A DNA stretch of 64,000 bases from Siniperca chuatsi (Eukaryota; Chordata; Actinopteri; Centrarchiformes; Sinipercidae). Position numbers and translations under genes: made by a program. Location: NCBI RefSeq assembly GCF_020085105.1, contig NC_058046.1:7106675-7170674 (forward strand). The letters are read 5' to 3'. Below the pieces are notes generated by a model that was not told the DNA's origin, did no database searches, and saw only the letters and a list, made by a program, of their open reading frames with translations. Within the stretch, counting starts at the first letter, position 1. Each line of letters opens with the position of its first letter. Positions 1 through 10,760 of this stretch are shown piece by piece.

Positions 1-735
1 TTTTCCTTCATCATGTGAGTTAACTGATGTTAACGAGAGATCTATCAGAGCTTTTAAATTGCTGAGAAAGTAGAAAACATAATTGATTTTAAAAGAAAGA
101 CAACTAAGGCTAGGAACATTATTAAATCAGCAAAGAGAAACGCATGAAGACAATTTTGCGCTACCAGGGGAAATTAAATTAAATGAGGTCATGGTAGAAA
201 TATGCACAATACTTTTAAGACTACAAAGGATGGATATAGGGGTTCAGTTTAGTTGGCTCCCTGCTGTGTTAAAGGAAATGAACACATAGATAAATTGGCA
301 AAGAAGGCTGAAAATTACATGATAACACAGTAATAAATGTAGCTTATGGTAGGGGAGAGGCAAAGTCTCTAATTAGAACAGCCATGATTAACGCCTGGCA
401 GACGGGGTGGGATTCAGACACTTATGGGAGTCATTACTATAGAACACAGAAGAGGTGATCTTTACACAGCTAAGGACTGGGCACGCAGGTTAAAATTCAA
501 TACTATATTAGTGAGAAAAAGTCCGTCAGATCTTTGTCAGGTCTGTAATACTCCAGATGATGTTGAACACATTATTATGCACTGTAGTAAATGCAATTCA
601 GAGAGGGAGACACTTAAAGACACAGTACATGAGGCAGGGCAGGAGTGGAGTTTAAAAGCATTATTAAAGTCAAGGATCCAGGGAACTCAGAAGGGGATTA
701 ATGTGTTTTATTATAGAGATAGGATTAGGAAATAA
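1..735 (+). mobile_element. LINE copy 1: 3' end of an RNase H-bearing non-LTR retrotransposon, degraded
   Basis: Plus-strand remnant of a retrotransposon ORF2 C-terminus. Around 240-320 the reading contains FSWLPA followed, after frame damage, by a KLAKKA-like stretch, as at the end of RNase H domains in I/Nimb-type LINEs. An open segment at 424-735 ends the protein and carries a zinc-knuckle pattern CX2CX7HX4C (CQVC...EH...HC). LINE copy 2 (minus, 3.5-5.6 kb) has the same pattern. Stops and frameshifts break the frame before 424, so this is not a functional gene. The left end is cut by the window and I see no (GAA)n tail just after 735. It lies inside the third intron of the lectin gene, antisense to it. 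The I/Nimb clade assignment is inference from motifs. Confidence 0.7.
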
Positions 736-1955
736 GGTGTAGTTTGTTTTTTTAACCAATCAGTATTCAGGTGATTTAATTAAAAATTACAGACATATGA
801 GCTCCGGACCAGATTAAAATCCCTGATCAGTGCAACTCCCCTATAAAATAAATGTAGTCTGAATGGGACTTTAAGAGATTCACATAAGCTGTTATTCTTG
901 CTGCTGTCTTATTTACACATTGTATTTTGTGTATTTAACATGTGTAGAAACAAAAAATAGGAATATTGTGGTTTTAGGAGCAGTTAGTGTTGAAGCTGGG
1001 AATGCACACATGGTGCCCCATGATGGTCTCTGGAGTCACTTTGCACAGAAATTAATTAATTATCACTGATGTAGCAATCATATCATCTGACTATGACACA
1101 GCAAAGTAAGATGTAGGGCTGAAACGATTCCTCGAGTAACTCAATTACGAAAAATCATCGATTCAGATTATTTGCAACAAAGCTTTGTTTAATCCATATA
1201 ACTATATACAGCACACTGTGTTTCACACGGATGATTATTACTGTCGCACAATACGCTTAAGCCAAAGATACTCTATAACAAAAGATAACACATTACAGGC
1301 AGCGCCAATGGTATGAAATGGTATACACTTCTTGTCTCCTAAATGGGCGTGGTCGACTCTCCCCAGTTAAATAATAATAAATATAATAGTATTATTAAGC
1401 AAAGATTAATTAAACAGTTTAATTTCAGTTTTAACTTTTAATTCATGGTTTCACATATAAGTCCCATATAAGTTTAGATTTCTGTTTATCCGGTGGAAAA
1501 GCGACGTCGGCAGCACTGCAGTGAAACCAGACCGACGGTTAGAGAACAGATGTTGCCAGATATCGAGTGTGTGGTTGAGACAGAGACAGGTGTCGATCAA
1601 AGTTAATTTCCTCCTGATTTTTCTGTCTGAAAATTGCCATTTTAGCGTCAGAATGTTCATAAGATATGTGGCTTGTGAAAAATGGGTCCGATATTTACTC
1701 TGGTGACAATGGAGCGAAAGAATCTGTCATAATCTGTGCTCGTGTTCACTTCTCCCATTGGATTGAACAGACTCAGTGGCAGGGTAGTGGTGAAACCCAC
1801 GTGACACAGATACAGGAAATGGCTCTCAAGTGAGCTGTCTCCCTTCTAAACCGTCTCTGCTTATGCTGTGTGTGATCACAGACTGTTCAAAGCGTCTTTT
1901 GTGTGATTTGACAGATGAGACATGACACCTCGAGAGTGATCCAGTCTCTACCTAC
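736..1955. other. Intron 3 of the lectin gene, no coding signal; hAT-like terminus near 1109
   Basis: No exon of the lectin gene could be recognised here on the minus strand, so exon 4 onward is expected left of the window. At about 1110-1160 the sequence TAGGGCTGAAACGATTCC, followed by repeated TCGAGTAAC/ATCGATTC motifs, resembles the terminus of a common fish hAT-type element; I could not find the opposite terminus. The rest is AT-rich unassigned DNA. Confidence 0.4.
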
Positions 1956-3460
1956 CATTCTGCATACGATCTTTGGTTAACCAGATAGCCAGTCCATCCC
2001 CATTCAAATTCTTCTTTCCCAGGCCGTGGATTTTAAAGTGCACCTTGAGCTCCCAATCCAGCAAGAAGAAAGGCTAGAAAGCCACAGAAATAAAGACAGA
2101 CAGGTTATTCCTGTGCTATGCTATGTGTACTATGCATTTGTGCTCATGTGAGAGTCAGGCAGATTAAGGTGTGGGATGTCTGGTAATGATGTAGTGTGCA
2201 GTGTGGGTGGGTTTTGCAGTTTGTTGCAGTAGACTTACAATTCGACTCCAAACTGCTCCCTGTCTGCTCTGCAGGTCTGGGGTCAGCCTCACATGGTCAG
2301 GTGTAACCATGGCAGTGCCCATCAGATCCCACTGTGAAGAACTAGAGAAACCCAACCCTGCACAACAATAATATATATACCTGTTAGCTACAGTAGTCAC
2401 GCCAGTATATACAGTAACTTTTAGGGATTCCTCTAATTATTCTCTGTCAATGGACAATGCAATACAACAGGCTGCATATCAATCAAACTTTATTTGTATA
2501 GCACTTTTCATACAAACAAGATGTAGCACAAAGTGCTTCACACAAAATGACTGTCTAAACTGCCCTCTAAAATATCTCAATTTAAATGAATTGTACTTAC
2601 CGCTAAAATACACACGAACTAAACTCTAACTTTGTTATTATGGTAAATTCGGCATATGAGTGATCCGCCACAAAAGCAATATCTAAATATTTTTGTTTAA
2701 TTGTCTCTAACAACTTGATGGTGATAAAGGACCATGGCGGCTGCCATTTTACTGCATTTAATACTGACTGGTGTATAAGGAGCATGAAACCAACAAAATT
2801 ACATAACACTCTTAACATAATTGTAACGTTAACTCCCCGCGAGAGCTGCACTTGTCGGAGCTAACTTTGTCGGAGCTGAGAAGACAGTTAACTTAGCTGG
2901 TTAAAGTTACGTTACTTGTAAGCAAGACTTTATTAGCATTACTATTAACTAGCTAACGTTAAGTGTTGTTCGATTCTAAGCTAACAGTAGCTAATCCCCG
3001 ACAGTATTGAGACATATGATGTGTAAATTACGTCAAGTGTTAACCACAAGTGCCTGAGGGGAACATAGTTTCTCTTAATTAATTATTATACTCAGCAGAT
3101 GATACAGCATTAGCTATCCAATAATTGGTCTAAATTGAGCGAAATGCTCATTTACGATACGAGAAATTGATATTGTTGGTTAATATTAACTTAGTTTAGC
3201 TATGTTACACTCGTTAAGGTAACCGCTTGGGTTAGCTCGTTGACATTAAACTTACCACGGTATGGCTTTACCAGAGAATATTCCCGCTTCAAAAACTCCT
3301 CCATAAAGTCCTGGTTGTCTGCCAGCGACTGGCTCATCAAAATACAAACGGTAACAAACAAACATGTTAATTCACGGATGTTTTTTAAATGGAACATTGG
3401 ATATAAAAAACAGAAACTTCTCAATCGGTCCAGATTTAATTTAGTTACAGCGACAACCAT
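1956..3460 (-). CDS. lman2l: LMAN2L/VIP36-like L-type lectin, first three coding exons (partial gene)
   Basis: L-type (legume-like) lectins of this family bind high-mannose glycans and cycle between ER and Golgi as cargo receptors. Exons on the minus strand: 3460-3256, 2357-2239 and 2073-1956, each with GT donors and AG acceptors and compatible phases. The start at 3460 has a good context (AAGATGG); a second Met follows 21 residues later, and the hydrophobic stretch LTCLFVTVCILMSQSLA after it acts as the signal peptide from either start. Exon 1 ends in EFLKREYSLVKPYRG, the family hallmark entering the lectin domain; exon 2 has RLTPDLQSRQGAVW; exon 3 has KKNLNGDGLAIW. Residue by residue it is nearer LMAN2L than LMAN2 as I recall them. 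The Cys usual in the PCFL motif is Phe here. Exons 4 onward are off the left edge. Its start codon lies 14 bp from a LINE tail. Confidence 0.88.
2481..2550. repeat. Short dispersed repeat in lectin intron 1 (retroelement 3'-end type)
   Basis: TTTATTTGTATAGCACTTTT followed by GCACAAAGTGCTTCACA is a widespread fish interspersed motif, usually at retroelement ends. I see only this copy in the window and no clear target-site duplication. Family naming is from memory. Confidence 0.45.
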
Positions 3461-3474
3461 CTTAACACTCCCAC

Positions 3475-3528
3475 TTTCTTCTTCTTCTTCTTCTTCGTCG
3501 TCGTCTTCTTCTTCGTCTTCTTCTTCTG
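3475..3528. repeat. (TTC)n / (GAA)n simple repeat, tail of LINE copy 2
   Basis: Imperfect TTC/GTC triplets, read as GAA on the minus strand. It is placed exactly at the 3' end of the LINE and is best read as the element's tail, expanded by slippage. Confidence 0.85.
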
Positions 3529-3606
3529 ATGTTTTATGGCGGTTGGCAAACAGCTTTTGGTGCATTACCGCCACCTTCTGAAATGGAGTGTGGATCAGAA
3601 TAGTCA

Positions 3607-3729
3607 TGTCTACCCAATATTCCATCCATCCATCCATCCATTTGGAGCCTATCCCAGTGACTTTGGGCCTTAGGCAGGGTACACCCTGGACAGTGGCCAA
3701 CTCGTCGCAGGGCTGTCTACCCAATATTC
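3607..3729 (-). mobile_element. Nested L2-type LINE/SINE tail with 16-bp target-site duplication
   Basis: TGTCTACCCAATATTC occurs at 3607-3622 and again at 3714-3729. The 91 bp between (3623-3713) read on the minus strand as CCAGGGTGTACCCTGCC, a GGGATAGGCTCC motif, and then (GGAT)n. This is the widespread 3' tail of fish L2-type LINEs and their SINEs. The duplication marks a target-primed insertion into the 3' untranslated part of LINE copy 2, so it is younger than that copy. Confidence 0.85.
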
Positions 3730-4950
3730 TTCTTCTAAATCCTGTCTTTTCCAAAAAACTAAATATTGCCCTGTAGCCCACATGACCTGAGTTCAGTTGA
3801 AGTAACTCCTTTATTCCAAACTTGATGCGATCTCTTGCCAGTTTGTTTTTTAGCATCTGTCTTTCCTGCAAGTACCTAGGACAATTGATAATTGCATGTT
3901 CTATTGTTCCCTGTATGTTACAATACTCGCACATACCAGTCTCATGTTTATCAATTATCTTAAGTGTTCTATTAAGACCAGTATGCCCAAACCTCATTCT
4001 CGAGATAATGTCTTCTTCTTTTTTTGTTCTACTGGTTTCCCTCATTTCTCCTACTTTCTTTTGGATTCTATGGTAATGTCTACATTTAGTTTCCCCGTTC
4101 CAAATTTCCTGCCATTTCTTTTTCATTTCTACTTTGATTATGCTTTTAACTTCAGCCTTACTATAATTTACTGTCATATTTCCTTCTACTTTCTCAGTTG
4201 CATCTTTTGCATATTTGTCTGCCAGTTCATTTCCCTCTACCTCTGTATGTGCTGGAATCCAAATAATTTCACTATTATTCCTGCTTCAGTAATTCTGAAG
4301 ATAGTTTGGGTTATTTCCAGCATAATGTCCTGTCTTGCTTCTGACTGTATTCTCTTGAAACTGGTTAACACACTATTAGAATCTGAACCTATTAAAACTT
4401 TGCCTGGTTTGATGCTTTCTGTCAACTCAAGGGCTAAAAAAAGCCAACATTTCCCTTGTAAATTCTGAAAGGTTGTTACTAACTCTTTTATTTGACACTA
4501 CATTTAAATCTGGGATTATTAATACAACTCCTACTCTATTATTTTCTACTTTTGATGCATCAGTGTATATTTTAATATACTCAGAGTAATTTCCCTCTAT
4601 ATATCTGTTAACTTGGTTCCTGTCTATATTTCTCTCTTTCTTCCTTTCCAGAAGGTGCAGGTCCACCACTATCTCTCCTAATAACCAAGGTGGGACAACG
4701 GAGAATGGTACCGTGGGGATTAACATTATATCCCCCATCCCGAAGCTCTTGAGCTGTCATTTTTCTTTCTCTTGGCATGGTTTGAACACCTTCTGAGTAG
4801 GGTGATTTTCCTTGTGGCCCTTTAAGTTTGCCCAGTATGTTAGCGCTAATTGGGTTCTTCTGATTTCCAGTGGCATTTCATTCATTTCCACTTGTAAGGC
4901 TGATACTGGGGTAGTTTTTATGGCACCACAGCAGAGTCTCAAGGCCTGAT

Positions 4951-5000
4951 ATAAGAAATCAGAATCAGAAATACTTTATTGTATTTGCTTTATTGTATTG
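4951..5000 (-). mobile_element. Nested short LINE tail inside LINE copy 2
   Basis: On the minus strand CAATAAAGTATTTCTGATTC interrupts the reading between LDTIQ and YQALRLCCGA, a junction continuous in LINE copy 3 (KLDVKQDQALRICSGA). The inserted motif equals the end of the LINE tail at 21,300-21,346. The exact borders and any target duplication are unclear. Confidence 0.6.
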
Positions 5001-5640
5001 TATCTAACTTCTTTAATAATGTTTTTGATGCAGATTGGTAAACTATGCTGCCATAGTCTAGAACTGCCCTGATTAATCCACCATATACAGTTTTCAAAGA
5101 AATCCTGCTTGCTCCCCACTCTCTACCCCTCAAACACCTTAAAATATTCAGTACCTTTTTACACTTTTCAGCAACTTTTCCAATATGAGTAGTCCAAGTA
5201 AGATTCTTGTCGAACCAGATACTTAGATACTTGAAACGCTCTACCCTCTCTAAACTTTCTCCATAAAGTTCAAGTTTAATCTGGTCCTGAATTTTCCTTT
5301 TTGTGAAAAATACTGCCTTTGTCTTTGACACGGAAAATCAGAAACACCACTCCATAGCCCAACCCTCTACTTTCCTTATCGCCTCTTGCATTTTCCTGAC
5401 TACATAATCTATATTCCTTCCCTTTTTCCACATAACTCCGTCATCTGCAAATAATAACCAATCGACCTATCTATACTATTAAATACTTCATTTATCATAA
5501 CTGAGAACAGAACTGGACTGATTATACTCCCTTGAGGAGTTCCATTTTCCACTAAATACTTGGTACTATATTCTTTCCCTACTATTACTGATATCCACCT
5601 AGCTGTTATGAAGTTTTTCAAATTAAAAGCTCAATGACGG

Positions 5641-6590
5641 ACCTGATTAAATAAATTTAAATCAAACAGTGTATTTTAAATTTAAATTCCATTTTTATAT
5701 TTACCAGTGGTAGCAAAATTATTCATAAAAATAGCAATACCACATGTAGTAGGCTACATACTGAAGTAATTCGAACATATCATCAGGGATATTAGCCTAA
5801 GAATCAAGGTAAACGTAGCCTACTGATTTTGCGCATTGACCTCCTTTGGGATGTTATATTATTATAAATTATATAATTGGTTAATTATTACTGAATACAA
5901 ATATAATATAATACAAATATGTGTAGGACTGGAGTTTTATAACTGACATGGAAAGTGTTTGGGCTAGACTTCTGGAATCACTTCTAATGTAAATGCAAAT
6001 GAAGAGAGCAGGGTTAGTTTCGTTTAATCTAAAAGCTACTGAAAGGTGTTTTCATGCAGGACAACAGGACAGAAGCTGCTAAACTGACCAATCAAAGAGA
6101 TAAGAAGCCACTAAGCATGAGAACAATGCAACAGTGCAGCATATCTACCGTGTCAAGGTTTTTCACAACTATCCAGGTCAACTGTGCAAATCCACTGTGA
6201 AAATAAGGAGTCCAGCTGACATTACATTCCGGTTTGAAGCCTGTTCCTGTTATCTCAGACTTGAAACATAAATGCCATAAAGAACTGAAATAGCTCAATC
6301 CTTACTGAAATATGAAAACACATATTTAATATCACCACATTAAATTACCTGAATGTAGCAGGTATGGTGATGACCCACATCTATTGGCATGTGTGAGTCT
6401 AAGTAAGGTGGTGGTTTTCCCTGACCTCTGTCAGGGGGTCCTGATTTATTTGGTGGAAAACAGCTCCATCGTCTGACAAGGGATCAGATTAGAGATTTAA
6501 AACTGGTTTCATTAACACTTGGAGCAACATTATCCGGTGGCTTCCCCTCCAAGCTGGTTATGTTCACTGTCAAGCTTTGCAGTTGGTTGC
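5641..6590. other. No gene recognised; AT-rich intergenic DNA
   Basis: I see no exon pair, RNA gene or named repeat in this stretch on either strand. Confidence 0.5.
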
Positions 6591-6592
6591 TG

Positions 6593-6714
6593 TATAAAGA
6601 TCCCAAAATGCTGATTTTACGTCCTGAACTTGAGTGGCAGCAAACCGTGTTGGCCCAGAGGAAGCCGTTCTGACGATGAAGCTGTCAGTCTGTCTTGGCT
6701 TTGTTGTAGTGATG
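6593..6714 (+). other. Speculative promoter and signal-peptide first exon
   Basis: TATAAA at 6593-6598 is followed 83 bp later by an ATG at 6676 that opens MKLSVCLGFVVVM, a short hydrophobic start like a secretory signal peptide. A possible splice donor GGTAACC follows at 6715. Without splicing the frame runs only to residue 26. Possible downstream acceptors exist (for example before 7390, where the reading ends in NNESMLDDYIF and a stop), but its phase does not match directly, so a middle exon would be needed. I cannot name a family. It may be chance. Confidence 0.18.
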
Positions 6715-7644
6715 GTAACCTGTATGTCGATTTCAGTGTCTTTTTGTATGACGTAGATGTTTGCTTAATTAGCTTTCTATCAAATGTACTGTAGGAGAGT
6801 CACACAGGTTCAGTCCCTCAAATATTATTACCCATCATTAACTACTACTGAAAACACTTGCTGCTTGGCTATCTTGACTCAGATTTTTGCTCTTTTAAGA
6901 ATCATTAGAACCACCATTACCATAATAATTGAATATTTCTGTAAGCAGCATTTGTAGAGGTTTAAGAACTACATACATTGCCTGCAACATTTCATTAATA
7001 TTCTAATAAAGACCCAGGCAAATCCATTTTCAACTATTACTAGCACTTAGTACTTCAAGTGAAAAGTGATAACCCTGGTATATTTGTGCGTGAGTGTGCA
7101 CGCACATAATGAATCCTATTTATATCCGATAATTTTTTACATTTTTCAGTTTTTCCACTTAAATAATGGATATGTCTTCACCCACCTGACAAAGTTTTAC
7201 CAATTTTTCTGTATGCCATGTGTTTGGTGTTGCTACAGGAACTTCACAGAACAGGTTGAACTGTAACAAGTAACAGCTTTATGAACAGAATAAGATGACA
7301 TAATATAAGATGTATACATTATTATTATTTAACTCTTTAGAGGGATTCAATATAAATTCAGGTATTGTGTTTGCCTTTATGCTTTCAGGACCAAGTTACA
7401 GGATGAGCATGTTTCACTTGAACAGCAGGATTTTATTAACAATGAATCCATGTTGGATGATTATATATTCTAATCATACAAGTTTCTGATTTTGAGTCTT
7501 AGCGGCTTCTATCAGCCTGTTCAAACAAATTTAACTCCAACATGGAACAGAGTCAACACAGTCTGAGGTAAAGAGCAAACATTGAAATTCCAGTAGGGGA
7601 TTACCATGTTTTGTCTGTATTGGTACAACTTGTACTGCTTTCTA
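6715..7644. other. No gene recognised; unassigned AT-rich DNA
   Basis: Nothing beyond the speculative acceptor near 7389 noted with the preceding entry. Confidence 0.4.
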
Positions 7645-8140
7645 CTTTAAAGCGGCATTAATTCATTGTTTTTGGCCTTTTGGGGGCAGCTAAACAAGCT
7701 GTAAACACAACATTGTCATATTGTCACCTTATAAAGTTGATATGGCAAACAAGTTAGCAAACAATTTCTTATTTACACATCCAGCAGACACAGAGCAACA
7801 TTATCAATCATTTGGAGTTGTGTTTCTCTCCACCTGATGGATATAAGTCCAATATTCACTCTCTTTTTAGCTTGGTTTTTGGTCTCCACCACTCCTGAAG
7901 GAAGTGTCTCTAGTGCTCAACTATGATCCCCAGCTAGTCGCTGATTGTGTCTGTCTGCTGTTTGCTGCTGGGAATTAAGGTCTGAAAACAGCTATGTTCA
8001 CCAGCTGGTTGCCACTGTTGGGGAAGCTACTCTGAAATTGTAGCTAGTAAAGCTACAGGCTACACTGGAAGTAGATAAGCTACAGTAGCACTACATTTTT
8101 ATTGAAAATAATAAGCTACAAGCTACTCAGAAAGCAGAAC

Positions 8141-8176
8141 TCTCTCTCTCTCTCTTCCTCTCTCCTCTCTCTTTCT
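8141..8176. repeat. CT-rich simple repeat
   Basis: Imperfect (CT)n run inside the hAT-type element. Confidence 0.8.
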
Positions 8177-8461
8177 GTCAAGTTGGTCAAAGTATGTTTA
8201 AAAGTCAGTATCATAAAACTGGAGGGTGTATGTGCATGATGTAGCCATGAAAGCCGTGCAGCTATTTTTGGCTTCCTGTGTGTGGCCTGTTGGGGCTGCA
8301 GTGGGCGGTCACCAGAGTGGAGCAGACAGTGAGCGGGACAGGAGACCAGCTCCCACCTGGCTGACCAGCTCTCCAGAGCCGGCTGCATCAGGTGGGTCCC
8401 CTCTCTCTCCCTCTGCTCCAACCGTCAAACCAGACCGCTTAGAGTCTTATTACTCATGAAT

Positions 8462-9003
8462 ACATCTTTTCATGGAGCTGGCCCTAAATACATGAATGAT
8501 ATGCTTGAATAATATAACCCTGCGAGACCTCTTAGATTGTTGAGGAGTAGACTGCTAGCGGTGCCCAGGCAGCAAAATCTAAACAAGGAGAAGCGGTTTT
8601 TAGTCATTATGCAGCACAATGCTGGAACCAGTTGCCTGATGGTCTTAGGAATGCCCCATCCATTGCAGTTTTTAAATCCAAACTGAAAACCATATTGTTC
8701 TCTAGCGCTTTTACCTAAATGTTTCAAAAAAATTATTATCATTGTATTCTTATTATTATTATTATTTTAAATCTTTTCATTTATTTATTTTTATTATTTT
8801 ACTTTTTCATCTTATTTTCAGTCTTGCTTCTATATAGATTATCTCTTTCATTCTGCTCCTTTTTCTTCTATTGTTTTAACTTTTTTTACTTTCAGTTGTT
8901 CTGTTGTAATTTTGAATTGTGTTGTTTTTTTAACTTCTCTGTACAGCACCTTGAATCTACCTCTGTGTATGAAACGTGCTTTATAAATAAAACTGCCTTG
9001 CCT
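8462..9003 (+). mobile_element. L2/Rex1-type LINE 3' end (ORF2 C-terminus and tail)
   Basis: Broken plus-strand reading shows the L2-clade C-terminal pattern: LRLLRSRLLAVPRQQ, then a degraded counterpart of the usual 'WNxLP' segment, then SFKSxLKT-like residues near 8670-8700. The 3' region ends with AGCACCTTGAATC and GTGCTTTATAAATAAAACTG, the usual tail of these fish elements. Truncated at the 5' side and dead. Confidence 0.7.
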
Positions 9004-9540
9004 TAGTTGATTCCCTCCTGGATCAGAAGATGGCGAGGTGCAGAATCTGTGCAGGTGGTGGAGTAACATTTCAATCATTTAAAAGATTTTTATCTTAAGC
9101 AATGTAGTGTTTGGTTGCACTGCCCCGCTGCTAAGTGGAAAAATATTGCTCGCTACTGGGAACTGTACATGATTTGGAAAATAATGCTACCTAACCGCTG
9201 CTGAGAAATGTGAACTAGTAGCTACTCCCCAACATTGCTAGTTGCTAACTCTGTCTTTCTGCCATTCGGTGCAGGTATGCTACCTGTACAGTGGGTTTGT
9301 CAGAGATTCTTTGCTGAAAACAGCTGCCGGCTAATGCTGGAAATGAGGTTGATGAGAACGGTGAGAGTGAACCAAATCACTACATTTGTGGGCTATAAAA
9401 CCAAAACAATGATCTAAAAGACCCTAAAAAGCTCTGTAGACCTGGGGGAGACTGCATTATCTGTGACTATGTCAGTATAAGTGACCCCTTTCATTTTTTC
9501 CCATTGTAAATATAATAATACTGTTTAGATCAGCTTAATG

Positions 9541-10760
9541 GTCTGTGGATTACAGAAAGTTGGAGAGTAATGGATTAGATGCAATCAAACATCAGATACC
9601 AGCAGCATTTTGATAGTGAGATGCCAGGCAGGTAGATAATCAGTAATTTTATGCCTTGCACTTCCCAACCCTGCATTTATTCATGATGACTGGATCAACA
9701 GTGAATTACATTGACTCAGCTCTTTGCCGAGTCTGCTTGCTCGCTCACCAAGCCTTGTTGTGTCTCATAAAAGCCCGGTGCTCGGTTCGATTAATGGACA
9801 GAGCCAAGTATTGACATGGAATGGTGGACGCCAGGCTTGTGTCAGGATCCTGGGAGAAATAATACAGTAATGCAGTCAACTTGAGGGTGATGCTATTGCT
9901 CCTCAGAGACAGACAAAGAGACAGAGTGGGAATAAGAGAGCAAAGATGAAGGTGTTTATGATCCAGCGGTGACTTGGGGCCCTTAGTATTTCCTGTATAG
10001 GTCCCCTGGGAAGATTTTATTCACTTACATTGAGAAAGCCAGCTGAACCTTGAAACCCGAAACTACAGTGTCTAGCACCTCTCCTGACACCCACGCATCA
10101 CCATTTGTGTATCCCGTAATCTGCGGCGGAGACCAACACATACAGCACGGGGCTGTCTGCGGGGCCATAAATTCTGCCTCAGCTTATTGAGTGGAGAGGA
10201 TCGCAGGGCATGCTGCGTGCAGTCGCTTCCCACTGTGGCAGACTTGCACTGTAATCCCTGTTTGCAAGGTCAAGAGATATTTTAATATCTGTTGGTCACA
10301 GTCACATTCAGTGCTCATCTTTATTAAAGCCGTCCACACCTGTTCTAGTGTAAACAAATGGGAGTGAATGTTTCCCAGGGGAAGAGAACTTTTATGCAAC
10401 CACATGCTCTATGATTTCAACAATGTAGCCCACGTGTGTTGTACAGGTTTGGAAATAAAGTAGTACATTGCTACAATATAGTTCACTACATAGATAAAAG
10501 AGTATCTATAGTATCTATGTTCATCTATTTGTCATGACAATACAGAGGATGGATTACCAAATGGGCAAAGCAGTGGACTGCCCCAGGGCCTTACTGTTCC
10601 TAGCTTATAAAATCTCAGAATGGTTTATTTTTTTGCAACATTGCGACATGAATGCTCTGATCAATTACCGCAATGCAAACATACAACATCACGATCAATC
10701 AATCATTGTCATCTAAAGTGAATCAGATCCTGACGTGACTTGTCACATGGTCGGAGTGGC
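9541..10760. other. No gene recognised
   Basis: Mixed-composition intergenic DNA without a clear exon or repeat identity. Confidence 0.4.

Larger units (their letters stand above)
3475..5640 (-). mobile_element. LINE copy 2: RNase H-bearing non-LTR retrotransposon (I/Nimb-like), decayed
   Basis: Reading the minus strand from 5640 down, pieces of one ORF2 occur in order: reverse transcriptase (GTPQGSIISPVLFSVMIN, 5621-5409), RT thumb (VERFKYLSIWFDKNLTW and RAVLDYGSIVYQSAS, 5331-4990), a linker with LRLCCGAIKTTPVSALQ (4942-4757), RNase H (IYTDASK and a later SDSNSVL, 4738-4237), and a terminal zinc knuckle CX2CX7HX4C (about 4177-3840). Frameshifts and stops separate them, so the copy is dead. 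The 3' untranslated end has GGTGGCGGTAATGCACC, then TTTGCCAACCGCCATAAAA and a (GAA)n tail down to 3475. The same end is found in LINE copy 3 before tm2d2. Two short elements are nested inside it. It is co-oriented with the lectin gene and abuts its start. Confidence 0.85.
8013..9237. mobile_element. hAT-type element with 8-bp target duplication, itself invaded by a LINE tail
   Basis: It starts CACTGTTGGGGAAGCTACT and ends AGCTACTCCCCAACATTG, an inverted pair. Flanks are CTGGTTGC (8005-8012) and CTAGTTGC (9238-9245), 7 of 8 bases equal, as expected for a hAT duplication. Internal GTAGCTA/AGCTAC repeats accompany both ends. No transposase is present. The LINE piece at 8462-9003 lies within it. 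Confidence 0.7.
7645..9540 (-). mobile_element. MITE family A, copy split by a hAT insertion
   Basis: The left part (7645-8012) is the reverse complement of the right end of the copy at 20,000-20,590, sharing TTTGCTAAC, GCTGGATGTGTAAA and the GGCCAAAA..CTTTAAAG end. The right part (9238-9540) continues it with the motif AAAGGGGTC in reverse. The two parts are separated by the element at 8013-9237. No coding capacity of its own was seen. The outer borders are approximate. Confidence 0.6.

Noticed and set aside
3200..3581. Acidic Glu/Asp-rich protein segment joined to the lectin start
   Set aside because: It is the (GAA)n tail of the LINE read in frame. The true start is the ATG at 3460.
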